Below are positions 1 through 6,780 of a stretch of DNA of 9,742 nucleotides, one piece after another. Within the stretch, counting starts at the first letter, position 1. Every line of letters begins with the position of its first letter. The notes under the pieces were generated by a model. That model was not told the origin of the DNA and searched no databases. It saw only the letters and a list, made by a program, of their open reading frames with translations. This DNA comes from Bacteroidota bacterium (GTDB lineage Bacteria > Bacteroidota > Bacteroidia > Chitinophagales > Chitinophagaceae), in assembly GCA_023429365.1 (NCBI GenBank), contig JAEYVW010000332.1, positions 1 to 9,742 on the forward strand, written 5' to 3'. The position numbers were made by a program, and so were the translations under genes.

Positions 1-923
1 GCATACTTTTTACTTTTGTCCTGCTGACCACCGTTCGGGCGCAAACTGATTCACTCGACAACGAAAAGCTCGCCCGCATGATCAATCTTTCGGAAGTGGT
101 CGTGCGTAGCGATATTAATGTCGCCGATTTTATCGCCCGTGTTAAGAATGACACGACTTTTTACAAGGCCTTTAAAAACCTGCATGTCCTGGGTTTCACT
201 TCTCTTAACGACATTCGGATCCTCGATAAAAAGGGACGTGAAAAAGCTTCGATGCAAAGCAGGACCCGGCAGTTGAGAGATAAGGACTGTCGCAGTATGG
301 AAACGATCAACGAAACCACTACGGGCGATTTTTACACCAATAGCAGGAACTATAATTATTATACGGCCGAGTTATACGCCGGTTTGTTTTTCACAAATGG
401 ACGCGTTTGTGGAGAAGATAATATTGTGTACGGAACAAGGTTCGACGCACGCGGAAAAAAAGGGACCGCAAAGCATAAGGAGCAGCTCAAGATGTTGTTT
501 TTTAACCCCGGGAAGAAAATACCAGGAATACCTTTTATTGGAAATAAGATCAACATTTTTGATCCGGATGTAGCAGCCTATTATGATTTTGATATCGACC
601 AGGTTGAATATGAAGGCAGGTCCTGCTATCTTTTTTCCATTAAATCAAAAGAAACCCTCACACCGGGACAAAACGATAAGATCGTTATCGATAACATGAT
701 CACCTGGTTTGATGCAAAGACGATGGAAGTGCTGGCCCGCAACTATAACCTGAGTTATGATGCCGGTGTATATGATTTTGATGTAAGCATGGAAGTTCAG
801 ATGACAAAATTTGGTGACTATCTTGTACCCAAGACATTAAGATACAAAGGCAATTGGGATGTTGTGCTGAAGAAAAGAGAGCGTGGTGTTTTCACCGCAA
901 CTTTATTCGATTATGAAAAATAA
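1..923 (+). CDS. Secreted protein of unknown function, 5' end cut by the window edge
   Basis: The frame is open from base 3, so the gene starts upstream of the window; the first ATG inside it (78) is internal. Before that ATG the frame reads a hydrophobic stretch (ILFTFVLLTT) and then VRA-QTDSL, which is the back half of a signal peptide with the Ala-Gln cleavage end common in Bacteroidota. The mature part is about 295 residues. It begins with an SEVVVRSDINV segment, followed by aromatic-rich, beta-strand-like sequence, and its C-terminal third (WFDAKTMEVLARNY, then LVPKTLRYKGNWDVV) alternates in the way LolA-like or outer-membrane-associated beta proteins do. The SEVVV opening faintly recalls the segment after the carboxypeptidase-like domain in Bacteroidota envelope proteins; that is a guess. 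No catalytic motif was recognised. The TAA stop lies 25 bases from the convergent rluD stop, with no clear terminator between. An exported protein is well supported; its function is unknown. Confidence 0.85.
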   Translation, partial: ILFTFVLLTTVRAQTDSLDNEKLARMINLSEVVVRSDINVADFIARVKNDTTFYKAFKNLHVLGFTSLNDIRILDKKGREKASMQSRTRQLRDKDCRSMETINETTTGDFYTNSRNYNYYTAELYAGLFFTNGRVCGEDNIVYGTRFDARGKKGTAKHKEQLKMLFFNPGKKIPGIPFIGNKINIFDPDVAAYYDFDIDQVEYEGRSCYLFSIKSKETLTPGQNDKIVIDNMITWFDAKTMEVLARNYNLSYDAGVYDFDVSMEVQMTKFGDYLVPKTLRYKGNWDVVLKKRERGVFTATLFDYEK

Positions 924-936
924 GCCTTACTCCCCC

Positions 937-957
937 AATTCCTAATTACTAATTCCC
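937..957. repeat. Three imperfect tandem heptamers (AATTCCT, AATTACT, AATTCCC)
   Basis: Three 7-base units sit head to tail between the convergent stop codons of the first gene and rluD, and cover the rluD stop. They share AATT followed by a variable three-base end. No hairpin terminator is visible in this 25-base gap. The repeat may be a small remnant of a heptameric simple repeat or may be chance. Confidence 0.4.
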
Positions 958-2010
958 CGTCCCCACCGCACTAGTATACTTTCTCCATTTCTCAATCACC
1001 TGCCGCATATCATCAGGGAGCTCCGTATCAAAAAATAATTCTTCGCCACTTTCCGGGTGAGAGAAGCCGAGGGTTTTTGCATGCAGGGCCTGGCGTGGGC
1101 ACAGGGCAAAACAATTTTCAACAAATTGTTTGTAGCGGGCATAAACAGTTCCCTTTACGATCTTATCACCCCCATAAAAATCGTCATTGAACAAGGGGTG
1201 GCCAATATGTTTCATATGCACCCTGATCTGGTGCGTGCGACCGGTTTCGAGTACACACTGAACCAGCGTCACATAGCCGAATCGCTCCATTACCTTATAG
1301 TGCGTGATGGCATCCTTACCATGTTCTCCATCGGGGTATGCTTCAAACTGCTTGCGGAACCGGAGATGTCTTCCGATATGCGCGACAATGGTGCCTTCAT
1401 CTTCTTTGATATCGCCCCATACCAGGGCTACGTATTGTCGCTTCACGGTATGATCAAAAAACTGGCGGGCCAGCATACGCATGGCATGTTCCGTCTTGGC
1501 CAGGACCAGTAAACCGCTTGTGTTTTTGTCGATCCTGTGCACCAGTCCGAATCTTGGCAGGATATCTTCGGAAAGACCCGGATTCTTTTGCTGCAGGTAC
1601 CAGGCGACGCCATTGAGTAAGGTTCCATTATAATTACCGCTGCCCGGGTGTACCACCATGCCCACCGGCTTGTTGATCACCATCAATGAATCATCTTCGA
1701 AAACAATATTCAAAGGAATATTTTCCGGCACGATCTCGGATTCCTCCGGGTTGGAGTCCGAATACACGATGATCTCGTCGTTTGGCTTTACTTTATAATT
1801 CGGCCTGACTTCTTTACCATTTACGAGCACCATGCCGCTATTGATTGCACGTTGTAATTTGTTTCGTGTACCACGTTCGATCCTGCTGATCAGGAATTTA
1901 TCAATACGCAAAGGTTCCTGCCCCTTGTCAACGGTAAGGTTGAATCGTTCGTACAATTCATCACTACTATCACTAAACTCCTGGCTTTCCAGATCTTCTA
2001 CTTCCTTCAT
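949..2010 (-). CDS. rluD: Large-subunit rRNA pseudouridine synthase, RluA/RluD family
   Basis: This 353-residue protein should convert specific uridines of 23S rRNA to pseudouridine in the cytoplasm; RluD modifies helix 69 in E. coli. An S4 RNA-binding domain spans about residues 33-85 (RIDKFLISRIERGTRNKLQRAI, with VLVNGKEV). The catalytic domain follows, with VINKPVGMVVHPG at 112-123. The family motif HRIDKNTSGLLVLAK is at 158-172, with the catalytic Asp at 161. The conserved GRTHQIRVHMKHIGHPLFND is at 257-276. Length and domain order are normal for the family, and the acidic first 25 residues are a usual variable tail. It is divergent from lipB and convergent with the secreted protein gene on its left. 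The family is certain; assignment to RluD rather than a paralogue such as RluC rests on domain layout and overall similarity, so the exact target uridines are inferred. Confidence 0.93.
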   Translation of the reverse strand: MKEVEDLESQEFSDSSDELYERFNLTVDKGQEPLRIDKFLISRIERGTRNKLQRAINSGMVLVNGKEVRPNYKVKPNDEIIVYSDSNPEESEIVPENIPLNIVFEDDSLMVINKPVGMVVHPGSGNYNGTLLNGVAWYLQQKNPGLSEDILPRFGLVHRIDKNTSGLLVLAKTEHAMRMLARQFFDHTVKRQYVALVWGDIKEDEGTIVAHIGRHLRFRKQFEAYPDGEHGKDAITHYKVMERFGYVTLVQCVLETGRTHQIRVHMKHIGHPLFNDDFYGGDKIVKGTVYARYKQFVENCFALCPRQALHAKTLGFSHPESGEELFFDTELPDDMRQVIEKWRKYTSAVGTGN

Positions 2011-2057
2011 ATCATTTTTTTAGCCGGATTCCCGGTAATATCAGCCTGATGGCTATT

Positions 2058-2071
2058 CCGCAAAGTTGCGG
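2058..2071. promoter_or_regulatory. 14-bp palindrome with a possible rluD -7 element
   Basis: CCGCAA-AG-TTGCGG is a perfect inverted repeat with a 2-base centre, 48 bases upstream of the rluD start. On the minus strand its core reads CAACTTTG (2068 to 2061), which differs from TAnnTTTG only in the first base and could be the rluD -7 element. No convincing -33 TTG was found, so the promoter call is weak. The symmetry could also be an operator. Confidence 0.35.
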
Positions 2072-2125
2072 TTTTCCAACCTTATAGTACAGTTAATGGA
2101 AGCCGAAAAGATAGCAGATACCTCG

Positions 2126-2133
2126 TAAATTTG
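2126..2133 (+). promoter_or_regulatory. lipB -7 promoter element, TAAATTTG
   Basis: TAAATTTG matches the Bacteroidota TAnnTTTG consensus exactly. It ends 7 bases before the lipB ATG, so transcription should start at or just before the start codon and give a leaderless or nearly leaderless mRNA. A clear -33 TTG at the usual 17-23 base spacing is not visible, which lowers confidence. Confidence 0.5.
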
Positions 2134-2140
2134 CAATCCT

Positions 2141-2932
2141 ATGCCTGGCAAACAACAAATCATTTTCAGGGACCTTGGTCAAATGGCTTATAAAACAGCC
2201 TGGGATTACCAGGAGGGCTTGCTGATGGAAAATGTCAGGCGTAAAACCGAAGCGAGAAATCACCCACAATCTATTGAAGTTTTCCAGGAGAAAGCTGAAG
2301 GTGGAAATGAAGGCAACCAGGCCCGAGTGTCCGGGACCAGCACCGTAACAAATCCAGACACCAGTCACTACCTGCTGTTCGTAGAGCATCCTCCGGTATA
2401 CACCCTGGGTAAAAGCGGGAATATTGATAACGTCTTGCTAAGCGAGGAGAATTTAAAGGCAAGAGGAATTGATTTTTTCAGGACCAATCGCGGAGGGGAT
2501 ATCACTTTTCATGGACCGCAACAGATCGTGGGATATCCGATTCTTGATCTCGAGAAATTCTATACCGATATCGGGAAGTACCTGCGTAACCTTGAAGAAG
2601 CGATCATTCTGACCCTGAAGGAATATGGGATCGAGGCGGGCAGGTCGCAGGGGGAAACAGGCGTTTGGATCGATGCACAGGTAAAGGGACGTGAAAGAAA
2701 GATCTGTGCAATTGGTGTCCGAAGCAGCCGCTGGATCACCATGCATGGTTTCGCGCTGAATGTAAATACCGATCTGGACTATTTTAATTTTATCATTCCC
2801 TGCGGCATCCAGGACAAGCAGGTTACTTCCATTCGCAGGGAACTCGGCCGGGAAGTTGATTATGAAGAAGCCAAAGAAAAACTGAAAAGAAATTTTGCAG
2901 CAGTTTTTGAAGCTGAACTGGTACAGGGCTGA
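2141..2932 (+). CDS. lipB: Lipoyl(octanoyl) transferase LipB, with a long N-terminal insertion
   Basis: LipB moves octanoyl from octanoyl-ACP to the lipoyl domains of 2-oxoacid dehydrogenases and the glycine cleavage H protein, the first step of lipoate synthesis; LipA then adds sulfur. The 263-residue protein has FRDLGQMAYKTAWDYQE at 9-25, LLFVEHPPVYTLGKSG at 78-93, and the RGGDITFHGPQQ motif at 117-128. The KICAIGVR motif carries catalytic Lys187, and NFIIPCGI carries catalytic Cys221, so the enzyme should be active. Residues 33-76, between the first helix and the LLFVEHP strand, are hydrophilic (rich in E, G, N, T, R), and this gap is some 25-35 residues longer than in E. coli LipB. The ATG at 2141 fits the conserved start of the domain. 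The stop is 17 bases from the convergent gene. No lipA is present in the window. Confidence 0.95.
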   Translation: MPGKQQIIFRDLGQMAYKTAWDYQEGLLMENVRRKTEARNHPQSIEVFQEKAEGGNEGNQARVSGTSTVTNPDTSHYLLFVEHPPVYTLGKSGNIDNVLLSEENLKARGIDFFRTNRGGDITFHGPQQIVGYPILDLEKFYTDIGKYLRNLEEAIILTLKEYGIEAGRSQGETGVWIDAQVKGRERKICAIGVRSSRWITMHGFALNVNTDLDYFNFIIPCGIQDKQVTSIRRELGREVDYEEAKEKLKRNFAAVFEAELVQG

Positions 2933-2949
2933 TCAGCAACCTGTTTCAG

Positions 2950-3672
2950 TTAAAACTCTTTGGGAATATAGAACTTGTTTTTTTCAAGCAATTCCCCGTT
3001 TTCATACAACTCAAACTTAAACCAGCCAGCGTGGTAGAAATTAGTCTTATCAATCTTAAAACTGCGCTCTTTTACATCCTTTAGTTCAAACAGCAGGTTA
3101 TCATCGGATGTGAAGAACTTAATATCATATTTTTTTTCTTCTTCTTTGGGCAGAATGATGCGGACGTAGCCGTCTTTAAAGGTGAAAATTCTTTTTGAAG
3201 GAACATATAATTCCGCTTTGGGGCGGGAGTTGCCAGCTATCGGACCAATCACCACACTGTCAGATATGATCACCGGTGTATTGACACCAGGCAGTTGAGA
3301 TTTAACAGCATCTCTTTTTGCGACTGTGTCGAGTACCGGTCTTTTAGCATCACTAAAAAGGTAGGCTCCTTTTTCAAGCATGATATAAAGCCGGTAGAAC
3401 ATGCGATCGTTCTCAGCTTTTGTGTCTACAAACCCATTCTCCGGGAGCGAGGGATCCGCAACAGTCAAAATTGTCTTGAAATTTTTAGTACTGTCAAAGG
3501 AGCGCTGAATGCTGATCTGCTTTACTGTTTCAAAACTGTTGAACCAGCCAATAACAATCCGCTTGTTGCCTACATTTTTTAAGGAAAATTTTGGCAGCGT
3601 ATCCTGTGCTGCCAGCTGTACGGATAATGCTGAAAAAAAGAATATGGAGAGTAACAGGCTGAGTTTTTTCAT
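2950..3672 (-). CDS. Secreted beta-rich protein, FnIII-like N-terminal half and T9SS-tail-like C-terminal half
   Basis: The 240-residue protein starts with a clear signal peptide (Lys-Lys, then a hydrophobic core to residue 22, ending LAAQ at 20-23). This is why the ATG at 3672 was chosen over an in-frame ATG at 3741, which would put 23 unrelated residues in front and nearly abut the upstream gene. Residues 28-108 have the rhythm of a fibronectin type III-like domain as in Bacteroidota surface proteins: IVIGWFNS, then ISIQRSFDS...FKTI, then FYRLY and GAYLFSD. Residues about 165-240 (GYVRIILP, then YDIKFFTSDDNLLFEL, then FYHAGWFKFELYENG, then KFYIP) resemble the beta-sandwich tail used for type IX secretion, but the match is by eye and the usual glycine in the loop is not obvious. 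It may be a periplasmic or surface-exposed adaptor; no enzyme motif is seen. It lies 74 bases downstream of the PLP enzyme gene. Confidence 0.75.
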   Translation of the reverse strand: MKKLSLLLSIFFFSALSVQLAAQDTLPKFSLKNVGNKRIVIGWFNSFETVKQISIQRSFDSTKNFKTILTVADPSLPENGFVDTKAENDRMFYRLYIMLEKGAYLFSDAKRPVLDTVAKRDAVKSQLPGVNTPVIISDSVVIGPIAGNSRPKAELYVPSKRIFTFKDGYVRIILPKEEEKKYDIKFFTSDDNLLFELKDVKERSFKIDKTNFYHAGWFKFELYENGELLEKNKFYIPKEF

Positions 3673-3719
3673 ACTTACAATAACGTAAAAAAGATATGGA
3701 TTGAGCCATCCATAAGCAA

Positions 3720-3727
3720 CAAATATA
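3720..3727 (-). promoter_or_regulatory. Possible -7 element TATATTTG for the secreted protein gene
   Basis: On the minus strand TATATTTG (3727 to 3720) fits TAnnTTTG and lies 47 bases before the chosen ATG at 3672. That would give a leader of about 40 bases and lets this gene be transcribed apart from the PLP enzyme gene. It supports the downstream start, because initiation here would leave out the ATG at 3741. No -33 TTG at normal spacing was found. Confidence 0.4.
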
Positions 3728-3746
3728 CCACACCGGACCAAAAATA

Positions 3747-4631
3747 TTAAAACATTAACGTTCCGGTTGGAACTGACGTATTTCCCTGCAGTCCACCACT
3801 GTGTATAACCAGAATTTTACTCCCGGATGGGAAGTAGTTTTTCCGCAACAGGTCGGTGACCGCATAAAATAATTTTCCCGTGTATACAAAATCGGAGGGA
3901 ATATTTGTTTGCAGGTAGAAATCATTCATGAAGGCCAGAAGGGCCGGATCAGATTTGGCATAACCTCGCCAGGCATAATCATGACTAATTTGCCAGTTCA
4001 AATGTGGATAGTTACCGATAAGTTGCTGAACTGAATCTTCCAGGGCAAAATTGTTTTTTAAAACGCTGATGCCAATTGCCTGCTGTGAGGGTAGCAGCCT
4101 GCTGATAATTCCAGCAAACATGGTACCCGTTCCAACTGCACAACAGTAGTGGGTGTAATTCGATTTGCAATGATCAAGGATAGTGGCAGCGCCTTTAGCG
4201 CCAATGGGGCCATAGCCACCTTCAAATACAGTTAAAAAGTTGTCGTCAGGTTTTACAGTTATGCGTTTGTCACGGTAATCGGTGCGCGAAATGAAGTCGA
4301 GTCGCATCCCATAGTCCAAAGCCTGTTTCAGGGTTGGGGAGAGTTGCTCCGGCTGTTCCCCGCGGATAATGCCTTTTGATTGAAGACCCGCAGCTGCGCA
4401 GGCAGCTGCTGTGGCAACGATATGATTTGACCAGGCTCCTCCAAATGTGCGGATGCCATTTTTTTGTAGCGTTTTTGCTTCTTCAATATAATACCGGAGT
4501 TTGAACCATTTGTTGCCGGAGATAACTGGACTTATTTTATCAAGACGCAGAACGTGTACTTCCGATTTATGATTAAAATAGCTGGATATTTCATCAATCG
4601 TGATATTATCAAGAGCTAAACCGGGAAGCAT
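3747..4631 (-). CDS. PLP-dependent ACC deaminase/D-cysteine desulfhydrase family protein
   Basis: This 294-residue protein is a fold-type II PLP enzyme of the group annotated as 1-aminocyclopropane-1-carboxylate deaminase or D-cysteine desulfhydrase. Such enzymes release ammonia, or H2S with ammonia, from small amino acids and form 2-oxo acids. RLDKISPVISGNKWFKLRY is at 29-46, with the PLP Lys expected at 41 (GNK). GGAWSNH at 64-70 corresponds to the nucleophile/phosphate-site Ser-Asn pair, AVGTGTMFAG at 165-174 is the glycine-rich PLP-phosphate loop, and VYTGK at 249-253 and HSGGLQGN at 277-284 form the C-terminal active-site motifs. It is shorter than the roughly 330-340 residues of classical ACC deaminases, as is common for this bacterial branch. 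Substrate cannot be decided from sequence; a D-amino acid or D-cysteine role is at least as likely as ACC. It is divergent from the nucleotidyltransferase gene. Confidence 0.88.
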   Translation of the reverse strand: MLPGLALDNITIDEISSYFNHKSEVHVLRLDKISPVISGNKWFKLRYYIEEAKTLQKNGIRTFGGAWSNHIVATAAACAAAGLQSKGIIRGEQPEQLSPTLKQALDYGMRLDFISRTDYRDKRITVKPDDNFLTVFEGGYGPIGAKGAATILDHCKSNYTHYCCAVGTGTMFAGIISRLLPSQQAIGISVLKNNFALEDSVQQLIGNYPHLNWQISHDYAWRGYAKSDPALLAFMNDFYLQTNIPSDFVYTGKLFYAVTDLLRKNYFPSGSKILVIHSGGLQGNTSVPTGTLMF

Positions 4632-4651
4632 AAAATTGCTGGTATTGGTGG

Positions 4652-4659
4652 CGAATTTA
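4652..4659 (-). promoter_or_regulatory. -7 element TAAATTCG for the PLP enzyme gene
   Basis: On the minus strand TAAATTCG (4659 to 4652) is a one-base variant of TAnnTTTG, 20 bases before the ATG at 4631. It is only three bases from the opposing element at 4663-4670, so the two promoters are back to back. Confidence 0.45.
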
Positions 4660-4662
4660 GTT

Positions 4663-4670
4663 TATTTTCG
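4663..4670 (+). promoter_or_regulatory. -7 element TATTTTCG for the nucleotidyltransferase gene
   Basis: TATTTTCG is a one-base variant of TAnnTTTG. A TTG at 4645-4647 lies 15 bases upstream, and another at 4636-4638 lies 24 bases upstream, on either side of the usual -33 spacing. Transcription should start near 4675, giving a short leader before the ATG at 4693. The AAAAGGA at 4685-4691 touches the start codon too closely to act as a normal ribosome binding site. Confidence 0.45.
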
Positions 4671-4692
4671 CCCCTGAAAAATTTAAAAGGAT

Positions 4693-5595
4693 ATGCAACC
4701 TACATTGGTAATATTAGCGGCCGGCATGGCTTCAAGGTATGGCAGTATGAAACAGATCCAGGGTTTTGGACCCGGTGGAGAAACCATCATGGATTATTCA
4801 ATCTACGATGCAATTCGAAGCGGTTTTGGTAAAGTAGTATTTATCATTCGCCGTGAATTTGCCAACGATTTCAAAGAAATATTTGAGCCGAAACTGAAAG
4901 ACCGGATTCAGGTGGAATATGCTTACCAGGATATGGAAGCCTTCACAGAAGGTTACCAGTATCCTGCTGATAGAAGTAAACCCTGGGGTACTTCCCATGC
5001 GGTGCTCTGTGCCATGAATGTTGTGAACGAGCCTTTCGCGGTAATAAACGCTGATGACTTTTATGGATTCAATGCGTTCCAGATGGCAGCCGACTTCCTG
5101 GTAAACGATTGCAGTGAGAAAAATTATGCGATCGTCGGTTATGACCTGCTAAAAACCCTGTCAGACTATGGTACGGTTAACCGTGGAGTTTGCACATTGG
5201 ATGAATCGGGCAACCTCGCCGGCATTACAGAACGCATCAATATTTCCAAAAAAGGTGATCGTATTGTTTGCGAAGACGGACTGGCGCCTGAAGAATTGCC
5301 GCTGGATACAAAAGTGTCGATGAATTTCTGGTGCTTTGATCCTTCCTTTTTTAGTTATACGCAAAAACTTTTCCGCGAGTTTTTACAACATCATGGGCAG
5401 GAATTGAAATCGGAATTTTTTATACCGATCGTCGCTGACCAGTTTATCAAAGAAGGCGGAAGGATCGAAATTATTCCCACAACATCGTCCTGGTTTGGTG
5501 TCACCTACAAAGAAGATGCTCCTTTTGTGGAGAACAGTCTTGGTGATCTGATTAAAAAAGGAGAATACCCGGAGCGACTCTGGGTTAAGAACTAA
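4693..5595 (+). CDS. Sugar-phosphate nucleotidyltransferase-like protein (NTP_transferase family)
   Basis: The 300-residue protein begins with the GT-A-type nucleotidyltransferase signature LVILAAGMASRYGSMKQ (5-21), which holds the glycine-rich NTP phosphate loop with Arg15 and Lys20. GTSHAVL at 99-105 matches the nucleotide-base-binding G-T-x-x-A motif, and AVINADDFYG at 116-125 carries the metal-binding Asp pair. WFGVTYKEDA at 267-276 is a late motif, probably near the sugar-phosphate site. Enzymes of this fold join NTP to a sugar 1-phosphate to give NDP-sugar for glycan or envelope synthesis. It resembles glucose-1-phosphate uridylyl/thymidylyltransferases but lacks the features that would fix the sugar or nucleotide, and the neighbours give no glycan pathway. 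It is followed at once by a strong terminator, so it appears to be transcribed alone. Confidence 0.85.
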   Translation: MQPTLVILAAGMASRYGSMKQIQGFGPGGETIMDYSIYDAIRSGFGKVVFIIRREFANDFKEIFEPKLKDRIQVEYAYQDMEAFTEGYQYPADRSKPWGTSHAVLCAMNVVNEPFAVINADDFYGFNAFQMAADFLVNDCSEKNYAIVGYDLLKTLSDYGTVNRGVCTLDESGNLAGITERINISKKGDRIVCEDGLAPEELPLDTKVSMNFWCFDPSFFSYTQKLFREFLQHHGQELKSEFFIPIVADQFIKEGGRIEIIPTTSSWFGVTYKEDAPFVENSLGDLIKKGEYPERLWVKN

Positions 5596-5599
5596 TAAG

Positions 5600-5637
5600 A
5601 AAGCCACCCATCATCAAACGGGTGGCTTTTATTTTTA
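5600..5637 (+). terminator. Strong intrinsic terminator after the nucleotidyltransferase gene
   Basis: A perfect 10-bp stem, AAAGCCACCC (5600-5609) with GGGTGGCTTT (5620-5629), closes a 10-base loop and runs into TTTTATTTTT. It begins 4 bases after the stop codon. Because the sigma operon converges from the right and ends at 5653, the same hairpin could also stop minus-strand transcripts, though its T-run on that side is poorer. Confidence 0.93.
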
Positions 5638-5652
5638 TGAAAACAGATTAGT

Positions 5653-6780
5653 TTAATTCACTTTCACCATAAAAACATAATCCTCTACTTTCTTAACCTG
5701 CTGCGTGCGATCTAGTCCGACCAGTGTCGACCTGGATGAAGGCAATCTGACACGATGGAAGCTGGTGTCCTTTTTCAGTTCGGTAAGTGCTTTGTAAATA
5801 TGCTTGGCCTGTAAGGCAAACACCACACCTTCAGCTGCTGTCTCACGGGTACTCAAGATCCCTACGATCTCGCCCTGGTCATTCAGCACGGGACCACCAC
5901 TATTACCCGGGTTAGCGGGGATGGATATCTGGCAGCTTAGTGTATCGCCATTAAAGCCAGTTTTAGCACTCAGGTATCCCTGGCCATATACGATCTCGTC
6001 ACGAGGGTAGCCCAGGGTAAAGATTGGCGAGGCCAGGTCGGTTGAGGATTTGCTGATCGTATAGGGGATAGGGGAAAGCGCTTTATAATTCGAGTCTTCA
6101 ATTTTCAGGATAGCCAGATCTTTCTCGGTATCCAGTAATACCACCACTGCATTGAAACTGGCTCCTGTTTTATTCTGTACCGCAATATTGCGTGCATTCT
6201 TCACTACATGCGCATTTGTCACCAGCAAACCTTTTACATCGATCAGAAATCCGGTACCGCCGGATTTATAAGGAATACTTGGTTCAACCGTGATTTGGCT
6301 TTTCAGATTATTCACCTCGTTTTTCTGGATGCGCTGGTCACGTTTTACCATTTGCAGGTCGCGACTCAGGTCCTGAATTTTCTTGTTATCGGGTTTGGGT
6401 GAAATTGACCAAACCAGGGAACTGATGGTAAGTGCAGTGACGCCTGCAATAGAGGCAGCAATGCCTGCTACACGTTTGTATTTATTCCAGAGATAAACCA
6501 CCCGTGCGTTGCCTTTTAACCTGTCCGCATTGATCTTACCTTGTTCGGCCAGGTCGGTATGTACTTCCTGGAGGGTAGAATGAAATTTTTTCCATTCCCC
6601 AAAACGATTCATTTGCTGGAGGAAGAGAGTGTGCTCAACAACGAGTTGGTCAACTTCTCCGTTAGTTTTGCGCAGGTTTTCAAAATGCAACCTTTCATCC
6701 GGGTTCATCTCACCCCGGATATATCTCTCCACAGCGTCAAGGATCATTATGTCTTTATTCTCATTCATCCGCGGTTCCAT
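5653..6780 (-). CDS. Membrane-bound anti-sigma-like domain fused to a periplasmic trypsin-like serine protease
   Basis: This 375-residue protein has three parts. Residues 12-75 (LDAVERYIRGEMNPDER, then HFENLRKTNGEVDQLV) look like the helical N-terminal domain of Bacteroidota anti-sigma factors; there is no Cys here, so it is not a zinc-binding type. One membrane helix spans about 104-126, preceded by basic residues (NKYKR), which puts the N-terminus in the cytoplasm. A charged, probably coiled-coil stretch at 132-162 leads to an S1C protease domain with VTNAHVV (His191), DTEKDLAILKI (Asp221) and PANPGNSGGPV (Ser294); the triad is complete. No PDZ domain follows. It overlaps the ECF sigma gene by 20 bases from ATG 6780, or 8 bases from ATG 6768, so the two are translationally coupled and it is probably that sigma factor's regulator. 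Protease and membrane topology are clear; the anti-sigma role is inferred from sequence pattern plus position. No recognised gene symbol. Confidence 0.88.
   Translation of the reverse strand: MEPRMNENKDIMILDAVERYIRGEMNPDERLHFENLRKTNGEVDQLVVEHTLFLQQMNRFGEWKKFHSTLQEVHTDLAEQGKINADRLKGNARVVYLWNKYKRVAGIAASIAGVTALTISSLVWSISPKPDNKKIQDLSRDLQMVKRDQRIQKNEVNNLKSQITVEPSIPYKSGGTGFLIDVKGLLVTNAHVVKNARNIAVQNKTGASFNAVVVLLDTEKDLAILKIEDSNYKALSPIPYTISKSSTDLASPIFTLGYPRDEIVYGQGYLSAKTGFNGDTLSCQISIPANPGNSGGPVLNDQGEIVGILSTRETAAEGVVFALQAKHIYKALTELKKDTSFHRVRLPSSRSTLVGLDRTQQVKKVEDYVFMVKVN

Noticed and set aside
1057..1512. 151-residue open frame on the plus strand inside rluD
   Set aside because: Antisense to a well-supported RluD gene with all family motifs; no recognisable domain and no promoter or start context of its own.
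3673..3741. Longer start (ATG 3741) for the secreted beta-rich protein
   Set aside because: It puts 23 residues before a normal signal peptide and begins upstream of the likely -7 element; the ATG at 3672 is far better.
4685..4691. AAAAGGA as a Shine-Dalgarno for the nucleotidyltransferase gene
   Set aside because: It ends one base before the ATG, too close to position the ribosome; Bacteroidota rarely rely on this signal.
5653..6780. Plain DegP/DegS annotation for the protease
   Set aside because: There is no PDZ domain and no signal peptide at the N-terminus; instead a roughly 100-residue anti-sigma-like cytoplasmic domain precedes the membrane helix.
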